DNA from: Actinoplanes missouriensis 431
GTDB lineage: Bacteria; Actinomycetota; Actinomycetes; Mycobacteriales; Micromonosporaceae
Assembly: GCF_000284295.1 (NCBI RefSeq)
Contig: NC_017093.1
Span: 2,170,001-2,234,000 of the forward strand
Direction: 5' to 3'
DNA: 64,000 nt
Shown here: positions 1-6,851 of the stretch, one piece after another
Layout of the letters: every line of letters begins with the position of its first letter
Position numbering within the stretch: position 1 is the first letter of the stretch
Notes under the pieces: generated by a model
What the model was told of the DNA's origin: nothing
The model's input: the letters and a program-made list of their open reading frames with translations, nothing else
The model's database searches: none
Program-made: the position numbers and the translations under genes

Positions 1-1339
1 CGACCTCCAGTACGTCAACCGCCTGATCCATAAGAGAGCCGAGCGCCCCGAGCTTGCCCCGCAGCTTCGCACCCGAGACACCCTCGTTGCCCGCAACGCG
101 GATGTAGCGCCGCACCCGGTCGACAGCCCGCCTCAGCCGCTCAGCCTCAACCCGCTCTTCGACGACCAGCGTGCGTTGCGCTTCGGCTTCACCGGTACGC
201 CGGTTTTGGTCGCGGCCAACCTCCTGCAGCGCCCGTTGACAACGGCCCCGCTGATCATCGGACTCGGCCATGACCGCGCCCGACAATTCCCAGTCCTCGT
301 CGAGGATGCTGGTTCGCCCGTCGAGGATTGCCAGGGCTGCCGCGACCTTCTCGCGAGTGAGCAACGCGTGCCCGTCCAAGGCGTCGCCGTCACCGCGTCG
401 GCGGGCCTTGCGGGCGGCGATGATGGTTTCGCGGGCGGCTTCGCAGATCGGCATGACCTTACGCTCGTTGCGCCCGTGCCCGGTGAACGGCAGCTCGGTC
501 CAGTTCGGCGCCTGCCACACAACTGGGGTGGGCTCCTCCACATCGTCGTCCGGGGCGTCCGGGTCGTCGCAGGACAGCCACACGAACCGCTGCGGCGTGC
601 CGCCGTCGATCTCGTCGTCGTTGAGTAGCACCCCAGACCGCTTTGGCTGAATGCCCGCCAGCAGGCACAGCCGGTACGAATGCTCCGGCACCATGAGCCG
701 TTTCGTCTCGTCCACGTAGAAGAACCCGAGTTGCTCACCCATGGCGGCCTGCCGCAGCTGCGGCATGATGGTGGAGGATTGGCGGCCCTTGAGCGAGGCA
801 AGGGTGTCGATCTCCTGAATGGTGACGATGGCGTTGGCGTTCACCATCTCGATCTCGCCTTTGACGTTGCGCATGAACATGTGGGCAATGCCCTCGCCGG
901 AACCCAGCGGGTACACCGGGGCAACCCGCTGGTCGAGGTCCACGGCTTGCTTGGCGACTTTCTCCGAGGCGCCCTTGGCTGCTCCTGCCGCGCCGACGAG
1001 GCCGATGAACAGGTTCAGCGATGCTTCGGTGCCGACGATTGCTGGGAGTTGGATTCGAGGCGGGGTCGCAGCGACTACGTGTGCAAGAACGGCGCCCAAG
1101 GTGGCCCACGGTGCGACGAGTCGAGCGCGGGCGAACTGCTGGATATGGGTGAGGATCGGCCTGCTCTTCCAGAAGTGCTCGCGCACGTTGTCGATCCGGT
1201 CCGCCTCGGCGGCCGTGAGAACGCCGCGCATCACAGGAGCGGTGCGCTCGGGGGTGACCGGCACCGGTTCGTCGGCCGGAGGTGCGCTTTCGTTGAGAAG
1301 CTCGTTGTCCCAGTGGACTGCGGTGGGGTCGTAGGTCAC
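1..1339 (-). CDS. Helicase/primase-like P-loop ATPase of a plasmid or ICE (C-terminus cut by window edge)
   Basis: The frame is open from a GTG at 1339 to the left edge, giving 446 residues without a stop. The GTG overlaps the stop of the upstream gene (GTGA). About residues 115-130 hold a degenerate P-loop, GAAGAAKGAS, and further on a hydrophobic strand ends in QEID, a plausible Walker B. The C-terminal part is Arg/Glu-rich and probably coiled. The layout resembles DUF3987-type helicase/primase ATPases of actinobacterial plasmids and ICEs, which suggests a role in element replication. The family assignment is inference, because the P-loop deviates from GxxxxGK[ST] and the C-terminus is missing. 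Confidence 0.6.
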   Translation of the reverse strand, partial: MTYDPTAVHWDNELLNESAPPADEPVPVTPERTAPVMRGVLTAAEADRIDNVREHFWKSRPILTHIQQFARARLVAPWATLGAVLAHVVAATPPRIQLPAIVGTEASLNLFIGLVGAAGAAKGASEKVAKQAVDLDQRVAPVYPLGSGEGIAHMFMRNVKGEIEMVNANAIVTIQEIDTLASLKGRQSSTIMPQLRQAAMGEQLGFFYVDETKRLMVPEHSYRLCLLAGIQPKRSGVLLNDDEIDGGTPQRFVWLSCDDPDAPDDDVEEPTPVVWQAPNWTELPFTGHGRNERKVMPICEAARETIIAARKARRRGDGDALDGHALLTREKVAAALAILDGRTSILDEDWELSGAVMAESDDQRGRCQRALQEVGRDQNRRTGEAEAQRTLVVEERVEAERLRRAVDRVRRYIRVAGNEGVSGAKLRGKLGALGSLMDQAVDVLEV

Positions 1340-1692
1340 GCGGCCACCTGCGCAGGTGGGGTGTCGCGACCCCGGAAGTCGCCGGGCCGTGGAAGTCGTG
1401 CAGCGGCATCAGCCTCCGCACGCTCGGCGGCTTGGTCGTACCAGCGGCCCAGCGTGAACACCTTCGGCGGAGGCCAGGTTGCGTTCTCTTCGTCCACGCG
1501 CGCCCGATAGCCGGCGTGGAAGCCGCCGGCCTCTGTGATGCCGAGTTCGTACCCCGACTGGAAGGCGGCGTGGATCAGCCACGCGGCTTGCGCGCGATCG
1601 AAGCTGTCCTGGGTCCGAAGCGCCTGGGCGACGCGGTCGGCGTCGGGTTCTGGCGGAGACTCCCGCTGCGGGGTGCCATCAGTTACCGTCAT
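1336..1692 (-). CDS. Conserved hypothetical protein, 118 aa
   Basis: This gene lies directly upstream of the ATPase gene and overlaps it by GTGA, so the two are translationally coupled. The protein is acidic at the N-terminus and carries a central helix (FDRAQAAWLIHAAFQSGYELG) followed by a charged helical tail. No catalytic motif was recognised. Its position between an XRE regulator and a replication-type ATPase suggests a helper of element maintenance, which is inference only. Confidence 0.65.
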   Translation of the reverse strand: MTVTDGTPQRESPPEPDADRVAQALRTQDSFDRAQAAWLIHAAFQSGYELGITEAGGFHAGYRARVDEENATWPPPKVFTLGRWYDQAAERAEADAAARLPRPGDFRGRDTPPAQVAA

Positions 1693-1725
1693 GGAGACTC
1701 CTGCGTACGAGTTAGTGCGCGTCGA

Positions 1726-1753
1726 GGGCCGTGGTGATTGAGCACCGCGGCCC
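1726..1753. terminator. Intercistronic hairpin between XRE gene and its downstream operon
   Basis: An 11-position stem (GGGCCGTGGTG paired with CACCGCGGCCC) encloses a 6-nt loop. One position is a U-G wobble when read on the plus strand and a mismatch on the minus strand. It has no strong T-run. It could attenuate leftward transcription between the regulator at 1757-2065 and the 118-aa gene. Confidence 0.35.
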
Positions 1754-1756
1754 TTG

Positions 1757-2065
1757 TCATTTCTGGGGTTCGGCTGGCGCAGGGGCAGGCCAGGTGATCG
1801 AAAACCCCATTGCGCGGGCTTCGTCGGCCCACTGCAGAAGCCGGAGCAGGTAGGGCCGCATGTTGCGGGGGCCGGGCCGATTGTTCTCCCAGTTGCTCAT
1901 CGAGCCGTCCGTGACGCCGAACTCGGCGGCGGCTTGTTCTTGAGTGAGTCCCTGGCTGCGGCGTAGCAGCTTGCGGATCGCAGGCGGCGGAAGAAGTTCG
2001 GCAGGGTCTTCCGCCGGTGGAGGGCTGATGTTTGCGCTGGTGCGCGTATTGGTGGTGATGGTCAT
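1757..2065 (-). CDS. XRE-family helix-turn-helix regulator, about 102 aa
   Basis: The C-terminal half (LTQEQAAAEFGVTDGSMSNWENNRPGP) is a typical XRE helix-turn-helix with recognition helix DGSMSNWE. I chose the ATG at 2065 because a TAGTCT -10 hexamer ends exactly 7 nt upstream, as expected for a leaderless mRNA; a GTG at 2071 is possible. The gene is divergent from the conjugation operon starting at 2136 and shares a short intergenic region with it. It is therefore the likely repressor of that operon and of itself. Confidence 0.8.
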   Translation of the reverse strand: MTITTNTRTSANISPPPAEDPAELLPPPAIRKLLRRSQGLTQEQAAAEFGVTDGSMSNWENNRPGPRNMRPYLLRLLQWADEARAMGFSITWPAPAPAEPQK

Positions 2066-2072
2066 GGACACG

Positions 2073-2128
2073 AGACTACATCCCTGACGCGGGATTCTCT
2101 AGGTATCCCTCGCCAGGCGTGTTACTGT
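2073..2128. promoter_or_regulatory. Divergent promoter/operator region of the conjugation module
   Basis: Two back-to-back -10 candidates each sit 7 nt before an ATG: TAGTCT on the minus strand (2078-2073, ATG 2065) and TACTGT on the plus strand (2123-2128, ATG 2136). Two direct ATCCCT repeats at 2080-2085 and 2105-2110 are 25 bp apart and are operator candidates for the XRE protein. No good -35 was found. Confidence 0.5.
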
Positions 2129-2135
2129 TCCACCT

Positions 2136-2264
2136 ATGCCCACGACGGTTGCCGCTCTGCGCCCCGACACCCTCCCCACCCCCGCCAGCACCACCACAGC
2201 GGAGGCGGAAGGGTGGATGGAGCGCGCCCAGCCGGCGGTTGCCGGGCCGGCGGTGACGGCATGA
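2136..2264 (+). CDS. 42-aa leader protein of the conjugation operon
   Basis: This small frame starts at an ATG 7 nt after the TACTGT hexamer, which suggests leaderless translation. Its TGA overlaps the ATG of the DUF2637 gene (ATGA). The sequence is Ala/Thr/Pro-rich with no recognised domain. Its main role may be to deliver ribosomes to the downstream membrane gene by coupling. Confidence 0.5.
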   Translation: MPTTVAALRPDTLPTPASTTTAEAEGWMERAQPAVAGPAVTA

Positions 2265-3292
2265 ACAGCCGCCAGCACCTCGCCGAAGACCTCGAACGCC
2301 TCAAGAAGCGCACCCAGCAAGTCGGCTGGGTCGCCTGGTTCGTCGCGATCTTCGTCATGATCTACGGGACGCCGATCGTCTACGGGCTCGCCACCGCCCA
2401 CGGCATCCCCGCCGGGGTCGCCTGGATGCTGTCCCTCGCCGCCGACGGCGCCCTCGTCGTCGGCCTCATCGCCACACCCGTCCTCGCCCAGCTCGGCGTC
2501 AAAGCCGGATGGGTAGGCACCCTGCGCTGGGTGTCCGGCGGCATCACCTGGGCACTGCAAACCGCGTCCAGCTGGATCGCCGTGAACGGCCCCGACTGGG
2601 TTGGTGTCGGCGTTCACACCGCCGGGCCGGCGCTCCTGTTCTTCGTCGTCGAAGCCGCCAGCTACTTCCAGCGGAAGGTCTCGACGGCGATCGAGACGAA
2701 AGCCCGCGCGCTTGCGGCAGCGGAACAGTCCGACGCCGACCGGCGCACTCACCTCGCCGAAACCGAAGGAGCCCTGCGGGCCCGCACCGCGGAGCTAACC
2801 GCCGCACGTGCCGAGATTGAATCGCTTGCTGAACGGCTTACGGCAATCGGCCAGCACGCTGACAGCACCAAGACCGAACTGGCCCTCACCGGTCAGCGGT
2901 ACGAGAACGAGATCGCGTCGCTGCGGCAAGCTCTCACCGACCAGCGGAACACCCTTACCGCCGAGCACGACGAGACAGTGCGTCGGCTCCGGGAGAAGCA
3001 CCGGGAAGCCCTCACCGCCGCCCGCGCGGAAACCAAGACGGTAAGCCTTACCGCCTACCGCAACCGGGCCGCCGGCGGAACCCGATCCGCAGCCACCGGT
3101 AAGGCCGAGCTGAGCGACGAAGACGCAGTTCAGATGATGCTTACCGCCCACGCCGACCCGAACCATGAGTGGTCGAAGAACGCGGTCCGCACCCTGACCG
3201 GTGTGGGCCTCAACAGGGCGCCGAAGCTCATCGGCCTTTGGCTTACCGCTGCCACCGAGAAGGCGACCGGCAGTAAGGCGGTCGGTGAGTGA
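2261..3292 (+). CDS. DUF2637 membrane protein, Spd-like transfer/spread protein, 343 aa
   Basis: I chose the ATG at 2261, coupled to the preceding 42-aa frame, over a GTG at 2213. The first 135 residues contain about four membrane segments (near 22-45, 50-75, 85-103 and 110-130), the pattern of DUF2637. Residues of about 140-235 form an Arg/Glu-rich coiled coil. The last 60 residues look like a helix-turn-helix (NAVRTLTGVGLNRAPKLIGLWL). DUF2637 proteins are common beside TraB/FtsK genes on actinomycete conjugative elements, so a role in intramycelial spread is likely. The 3' half carries repeated CTTACCG motifs encoding Leu-Thr-Ala. Confidence 0.8.
   Translation: MNSRQHLAEDLERLKKRTQQVGWVAWFVAIFVMIYGTPIVYGLATAHGIPAGVAWMLSLAADGALVVGLIATPVLAQLGVKAGWVGTLRWVSGGITWALQTASSWIAVNGPDWVGVGVHTAGPALLFFVVEAASYFQRKVSTAIETKARALAAAEQSDADRRTHLAETEGALRARTAELTAARAEIESLAERLTAIGQHADSTKTELALTGQRYENEIASLRQALTDQRNTLTAEHDETVRRLREKHREALTAARAETKTVSLTAYRNRAAGGTRSAATGKAELSDEDAVQMMLTAHADPNHEWSKNAVRTLTGVGLNRAPKLIGLWLTAATEKATGSKAVGE
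2954..3249 (+). repeat. Cluster of 7/8-bp CTTACCG(C) repeats, possible TraB recognition (clt-like) locus
   Basis: CTTACCGC occurs at 2954-2961, 3047-3054, 3140-3147 and 3242-3249. The inverted form occurs at 3039-3045 and 3097-3103. The 3039-3053 copy is a perfect inverted pair, CGGTAAG-C-CTTACCG. Near matches lie at 2838, 3055, 3272 and 3314. They fall inside the coding region and use the CTT leucine codon, rare here, which suggests selection at the DNA level. Streptomyces clt loci are clusters of 8-bp TraB-binding repeats near traB/spd genes, so this is a good candidate for the same role. Confidence 0.5.
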
Positions 3293-3374
3293 GCCGCCGC
3301 CAACCGGTACGCCCCTACCGCAGCCACACCGGTGAGCCGAACGGCCGCCGTCCGACTCTCATCGAGGAGACCTC

Positions 3375-3479
3375 ATGACCTTCGTTCTGGCGTTCGCCGG
3401 CACCGTGCTCGCCGCGCTGGCCGTCATCGCCTACGACCTGTACGCCACCCGCAACCCGCTGACTGGAGACCCGCGATGA
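3375..3479 (+). CDS. 34-aa single-span membrane peptide
   Basis: The ATG at 3375 follows a good ribosome site (AGGAGA) by 5 nt. The stop overlaps the ATG of the next gene (ATGA). Residues 3-22 are a continuous hydrophobic segment, followed by a short polar tail. Such tiny membrane proteins are typical of actinomycete transfer operons. The function is unknown. Confidence 0.65.
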   Translation: MTFVLAFAGTVLAALAVIAYDLYATRNPLTGDPR

Positions 3480-3670
3480 CGACCATGCCGCGTGAGGTCG
3501 CGATGCGCCGGCCCGCGAACGCTCCCGCCCAGCGCAGCAACGTGATCGAGGGCCGGTTCACGGTCCGCCGTAGCCCTGCCGCGCAGGCCCTGCGGTTCTT
3601 GTTTTACCTGGTCACCGCGTTCCTGCTCGCCGGGCTGCTCCTGTCCCTCGGCACCCAAAACCTGCTCTGA
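3476..3670 (+). CDS. 64-aa membrane protein with one C-terminal span
   Basis: I chose the ATG at 3476 because of the ATGA overlap with the 34-aa gene; longer upstream starts would overlap that gene. The N-terminal 40 residues are basic and the last 25 are hydrophobic (FLFYLVTAFLLAGLLLSLG), so it is probably tail-anchored with a cytoplasmic basic domain. It may belong to the small Spd-type membrane proteins. Confidence 0.65.
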   Translation: MTTMPREVAMRRPANAPAQRSNVIEGRFTVRRSPAAQALRFLFYLVTAFLLAGLLLSLGTQNLL

Positions 3671-3698
3671 CCAGCCCAAACTATTGAAGGAGACCGCC

Positions 3699-4265
3699 GT
3701 GACCGACGCTGCCACCGCCTACGGGCCCGCGCCGCGGGTGCGTCCCACGGGTGCGCCGTCGCGCCCGGCGGACCCCCGCCCGCACCTGCGGGCTGTGCCG
3801 AACCCGGACACTCTGCAACCTGAAACTGCAACGGAGGAGAACACCCCCTCCGGACACGTTTCCGCAGGCCAGATCGTTTCGGATGACGCGAATCCGGGTG
3901 CCGGGCCGTTGCAGATTGCAGGCTGGCGGGCCGCTGTAGCCCGCTCCCGCGACTACTGGACGCCGCCCGCGATTCACACCGACCAGCCGGCCTCGATGGC
4001 GGAACTGGCCGCCTACGCCCGCACCGCGCCGTGGACCGCCCAAACCAGCGGGCCGCTGCGCACCGCCGGCGTCATCTACGGATACGGCGTCGCCGTGCCG
4101 TACACGTACACCACCCGCTACCGCGAATGGGTCGCCCAGCGACCCGGCCGCCTCCTGCTCCACCTCGGCGGCATCAAACTCGCCGCCATGACCGGCCCCG
4201 GCATCTGGCTGGTCGACCACCTCATCTACCCGGCCGCGCACCTCGTCGGCCAGATCCTCCTCTAG
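3699..4265 (+). CDS. Hypothetical protein of the conjugation operon, 188 aa
   Basis: The GTG at 3699 is preceded by AAGGAG at a suitable distance. The first 75 residues are Pro/Thr-rich and probably disordered. The rest is folded and ends in a hydrophobic stretch (LAAMTGPGIWLVDHLIYPAAHLVGQILL) that may associate with the membrane. It is followed after 16 nt by another membrane protein gene. No family was recognised; the operon context suggests a transfer accessory. Confidence 0.7.
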   Translation: MTDAATAYGPAPRVRPTGAPSRPADPRPHLRAVPNPDTLQPETATEENTPSGHVSAGQIVSDDANPGAGPLQIAGWRAAVARSRDYWTPPAIHTDQPASMAELAAYARTAPWTAQTSGPLRTAGVIYGYGVAVPYTYTTRYREWVAQRPGRLLLHLGGIKLAAMTGPGIWLVDHLIYPAAHLVGQILL

Positions 4266-4281
4266 AAAGGACCCCTCGATC

Positions 4282-4782
4282 ATGGCCGGACGTAATCTCG
4301 TCGCCGAACGCGAAGGCGTACAGAAAGCCCAGCAGATCTCCATCTACATCCTCGGCTGGGCGGCCCAGGCCCTCGGCATCGTCGCCGGCGCCTACGCCGC
4401 GAACGCGTGGCCGGGCGGCGCCATCCGCTGGGTGTTCAACCTGATGCCCGGTGACTGGCTGATCCCGCTCACCCTGTTCATCGGGTTCATCGTGTGGGCC
4501 ATCGACATCATCAACGACCTCACCCCGAACCAGGCAGCCGTGACCTTCGGGTTCATGGCCCCGATCCTCGCCCAGGGCACCGACAGCACCCTCGCCCTGC
4601 GGGTCCGGGACTGGTCGGATGCGCTGCAGGCCGGTGTCGGCGGGCAGATCGCCCCGTGGGTCGGCAACGTCGGCGCGGGCTGGCTGTCGGTGGCGCTCAT
4701 GGCAACCGCCGTCATCATCGGCAAGCGGGTCCTGCAGAAGCAGGCGTCCGCTGCTGGCCGCGGTGGTGGGGGTGGCCGCTGA
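4282..4782 (+). CDS. Polytopic membrane protein, 166 aa
   Basis: The ATG follows an AAAGGA ribosome site. Hydrophobic segments near residues 20-41, 58-78 and 128-147, and perhaps 85-100, indicate three or four spans. The C-terminus is a short basic Gly-rich tail. The TGA overlaps the next ATG (TGATG). Its position between DUF2637 and TraB/FtsK genes suggests a Spd-like component of the transfer apparatus. Confidence 0.75.
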   Translation: MAGRNLVAEREGVQKAQQISIYILGWAAQALGIVAGAYAANAWPGGAIRWVFNLMPGDWLIPLTLFIGFIVWAIDIINDLTPNQAAVTFGFMAPILAQGTDSTLALRVRDWSDALQAGVGGQIAPWVGNVGAGWLSVALMATAVIIGKRVLQKQASAAGRGGGGGR

Positions 4783-6449
4783 TGTGGCTCGTCTCCGGCC
4801 TGGTGTTCCTAGCGAACCCGCTTATCGGCGCGGTGCTGCTGATGTCGGCGGCGATCACCACGAACATTCGTGCCACGAAGGTCGACGCCGAGTACGCGAA
4901 ACGCGGTGAACTGCCCCCGACGGCCCGCCTGGTCGACGCCTGGCTGAACCGGCAGAAAGCCGCCGGGAAGGCACCGGAATCGGCGAAGGTGCGCCCGTAC
5001 GGGTCGCTGGCGTACGCCCGGCAGCGGTGGCTGGCGATGTGGGAAGACCTGGGGGAGAAGCACCGCGAGCAGCGCGCCGCCCACAAGAAGCAGCTTGCGG
5101 AGGCGAAGAAGAACGGCACCCCGCCGCCGAGCAAGCCGTCGTTGACGGAACAACTGGGCGGTTGGAAGTGGTCGATTCCCGGTCTGACCCGCCGGGACGA
5201 GCCCGGCAGTCCGCCGCCTTCCGCCGCGAGCGCTGACCCGGAGCCGGCTGTCGCCGACGGGCCGGTCAGCACCTGCGACGAATGCGGCGTCCAGCTGCCC
5301 GACGGTGGCTGGAAACACCCGCCCGGCTCGACCTGCCCGAAAGCCGCAAAACCGTCTGGCTCCTCCGACAGCAACACTGCCGCTCCGGCCGCGCCGGAGG
5401 ATCCGCTGCTGCGGTTCCTGTCGGATGCGCAGGAAGCGGCACGCCGCAACCCGATGCCCTTCGACCGGTGCCCGCGCTGCGGCACGACTGCCACGATCAC
5501 CCCGTCGGGCTGGTGCGAAAAGTGCACCATGCAGGTCCCGCACGGCATGTGCGAGCACTGCCAGGGCGTGGTCCGCCTCGACGGCACAGTGTGGCGGCAC
5601 GGCGCCCACTGGCCGTGCCGGCACACCCGTCCCGCGGCCGGCGACACCATTGCCTGCACCAACTGCCGCACCCGGATCCCGGTGCACCCGGCGATCGCTG
5701 ACATGGGGGCGTCAGTGCGATGCCAGCACTGTGGCGCCCAGGTCGCCGCCCGCCCACCCAGGCCCGCCTCTGCCCTGCAGCGCTGTCCTCGGTGCAGCAA
5801 ATGCGACGGCCCGACCGTCCCGTCGATGAACCAGCTGCGCGGCGGCTTCTGCCCGCGCTGCGACACCACCGATCTGCCGGCCGGCAGTGAACGTCACGGC
5901 AAATGCGACCGCTGTGGGCTGCCCGGCCGGCTTGTCGTCGCCCGCAAACGCAGCACGGAACTGCTCCACGACGCCAACGGGTCAACGATTTGCCCCTACG
6001 AGACGCCGCAGCTACGCGAACTGCGCCGCACCGATCCGGGCACGGCCCGCATCTACGACGAGATCGTCGCCAAGCACCTTCGCAACACCCCGGCCGTCGA
6101 CACGCAGCAGACGGCCAAGACGCCCGTACCAGCCCGAGAAGAGGGAGCATCCATGCCCGAGCATTCCGGTGAAGTCACCGGCATCCCGTCCGCCGTCCAC
6201 TACCTGCAGCAGATGGCCGCCGCGCACCGGCAGCACGCCGACAACGAGGCGATGATCGCCACCCTCGCGGGTTTCCACGTCGGTGCCACCGACCTGGCGC
6301 TGGTGCAGCAGGCCATTGCCGCCAGCAACAACGCGGCGGACCTGTACGCCGACGCCGCCACGACGATCGACGACGGTAACGCCGCGGTTCGGCAGGGCTA
6401 CGCGTCCGCGCCGGACGCCGCCGACAAGCACGCCCAGATGGCGGAGTGA
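4782..6449 (+). CDS. Membrane-anchored multi-zinc-ribbon protein with helical C-terminal domain, 555 aa
   Basis: Translation starts at 4782, overlapping the previous stop. Residues 1-30 form a membrane anchor and 30-150 a basic helical region. From about 165 to 390 there is a series of Cys pairs (CDEC, CPRC, CEKC, CEHC, CTNC, CQHC, CPRC, CDRC) that look like tandem zinc ribbons. From Met458 a separate helical domain of about 98 residues resembles the protein encoded by the next gene. A ribosome-like GAAGAGGGA precedes that internal ATG (6153), so the domain may also be made alone. Function is unknown; a DNA- or partner-binding role in transfer is inferred from context. Confidence 0.75.
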   Translation: MWLVSGLVFLANPLIGAVLLMSAAITTNIRATKVDAEYAKRGELPPTARLVDAWLNRQKAAGKAPESAKVRPYGSLAYARQRWLAMWEDLGEKHREQRAAHKKQLAEAKKNGTPPPSKPSLTEQLGGWKWSIPGLTRRDEPGSPPPSAASADPEPAVADGPVSTCDECGVQLPDGGWKHPPGSTCPKAAKPSGSSDSNTAAPAAPEDPLLRFLSDAQEAARRNPMPFDRCPRCGTTATITPSGWCEKCTMQVPHGMCEHCQGVVRLDGTVWRHGAHWPCRHTRPAAGDTIACTNCRTRIPVHPAIADMGASVRCQHCGAQVAARPPRPASALQRCPRCSKCDGPTVPSMNQLRGGFCPRCDTTDLPAGSERHGKCDRCGLPGRLVVARKRSTELLHDANGSTICPYETPQLRELRRTDPGTARIYDEIVAKHLRNTPAVDTQQTAKTPVPAREEGASMPEHSGEVTGIPSAVHYLQQMAAAHRQHADNEAMIATLAGFHVGATDLALVQQAIAASNNAADLYADAATTIDDGNAAVRQGYASAPDAADKHAQMAE

Positions 6450-6793
6450 ACGCCGTGACCGAGGAGAACACCGTGACCGTTCAGCAGTCCGCTGCGGGCG
6501 CCCGGCCCGCCAGTGAGATCACCGGGATCCGCTCTGCGGTGACCCGCATGGAGCAGATCGCCGCGCAGCATCAGACGCTCGGCTCTGGCGAAGGGTTCAT
6601 CGGTTCCCTGAGCCGCATGGAGGTCGGCGACGACCACCAGCAGAAGGTCCGGGACGCGCAGGAAGCGTCCGGTGCCGCCGGCGCCGCCTGGGCGGAGGCG
6701 GCGGCACAGATTGCCGCGCACAACCTGCCCCTGCACGAGGCGTACCTGAACAACCCGAACGCGGCGAACAAGCACGCCAACACCAACGAGTAA
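6446..6793 (+). CDS. Helical protein paralogous to the C-terminal domain of the upstream gene, 115 aa
   Basis: The GTG overlaps the upstream stop (GTGA). After a short Thr-rich leader, the protein shares with residues 458-555 of the preceding protein the motifs E-(V/I)-TGI-SAV, a methionine-rich helix, and a C-terminal N-P/AP-N/D-AA-K-HA segment. It is almost entirely helical. A 10-bp hairpin follows, then the translocase gene. Paired small helical proteins beside an FtsK-type ATPase recall WXG100 substrate pairs, but no WXG motif is present. Confidence 0.75.
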   Translation: MNAVTEENTVTVQQSAAGARPASEITGIRSAVTRMEQIAAQHQTLGSGEGFIGSLSRMEVGDDHQQKVRDAQEASGAAGAAWAEAAAQIAAHNLPLHEAYLNNPNAANKHANTNE

Positions 6794-6800
6794 CCAGGTT

Positions 6801-6825
6801 GGCCCCGCCCACCATGGGCGGGGCC
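6801..6825. terminator. Perfect hairpin between the helical protein and the translocase gene
   Basis: GGCCCCGCCC pairs fully with GGGCGGGGCC around the loop ACCAT. No T-run follows. It may act as a partial terminator or an mRNA processing/stability element that lowers expression of the translocase relative to the upstream genes. Confidence 0.55.
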
Positions 6826-6851
6826 CCGAGATCTGAGGAACGGAGGCAGCG

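Noticed and set aside
4715..5869. 384-codon antisense frame opposite the zinc-ribbon gene
   Set aside because: The sense strand has clear Cys-pair periodicity and coupling to neighbours; the antisense frame has no domain or start signal.
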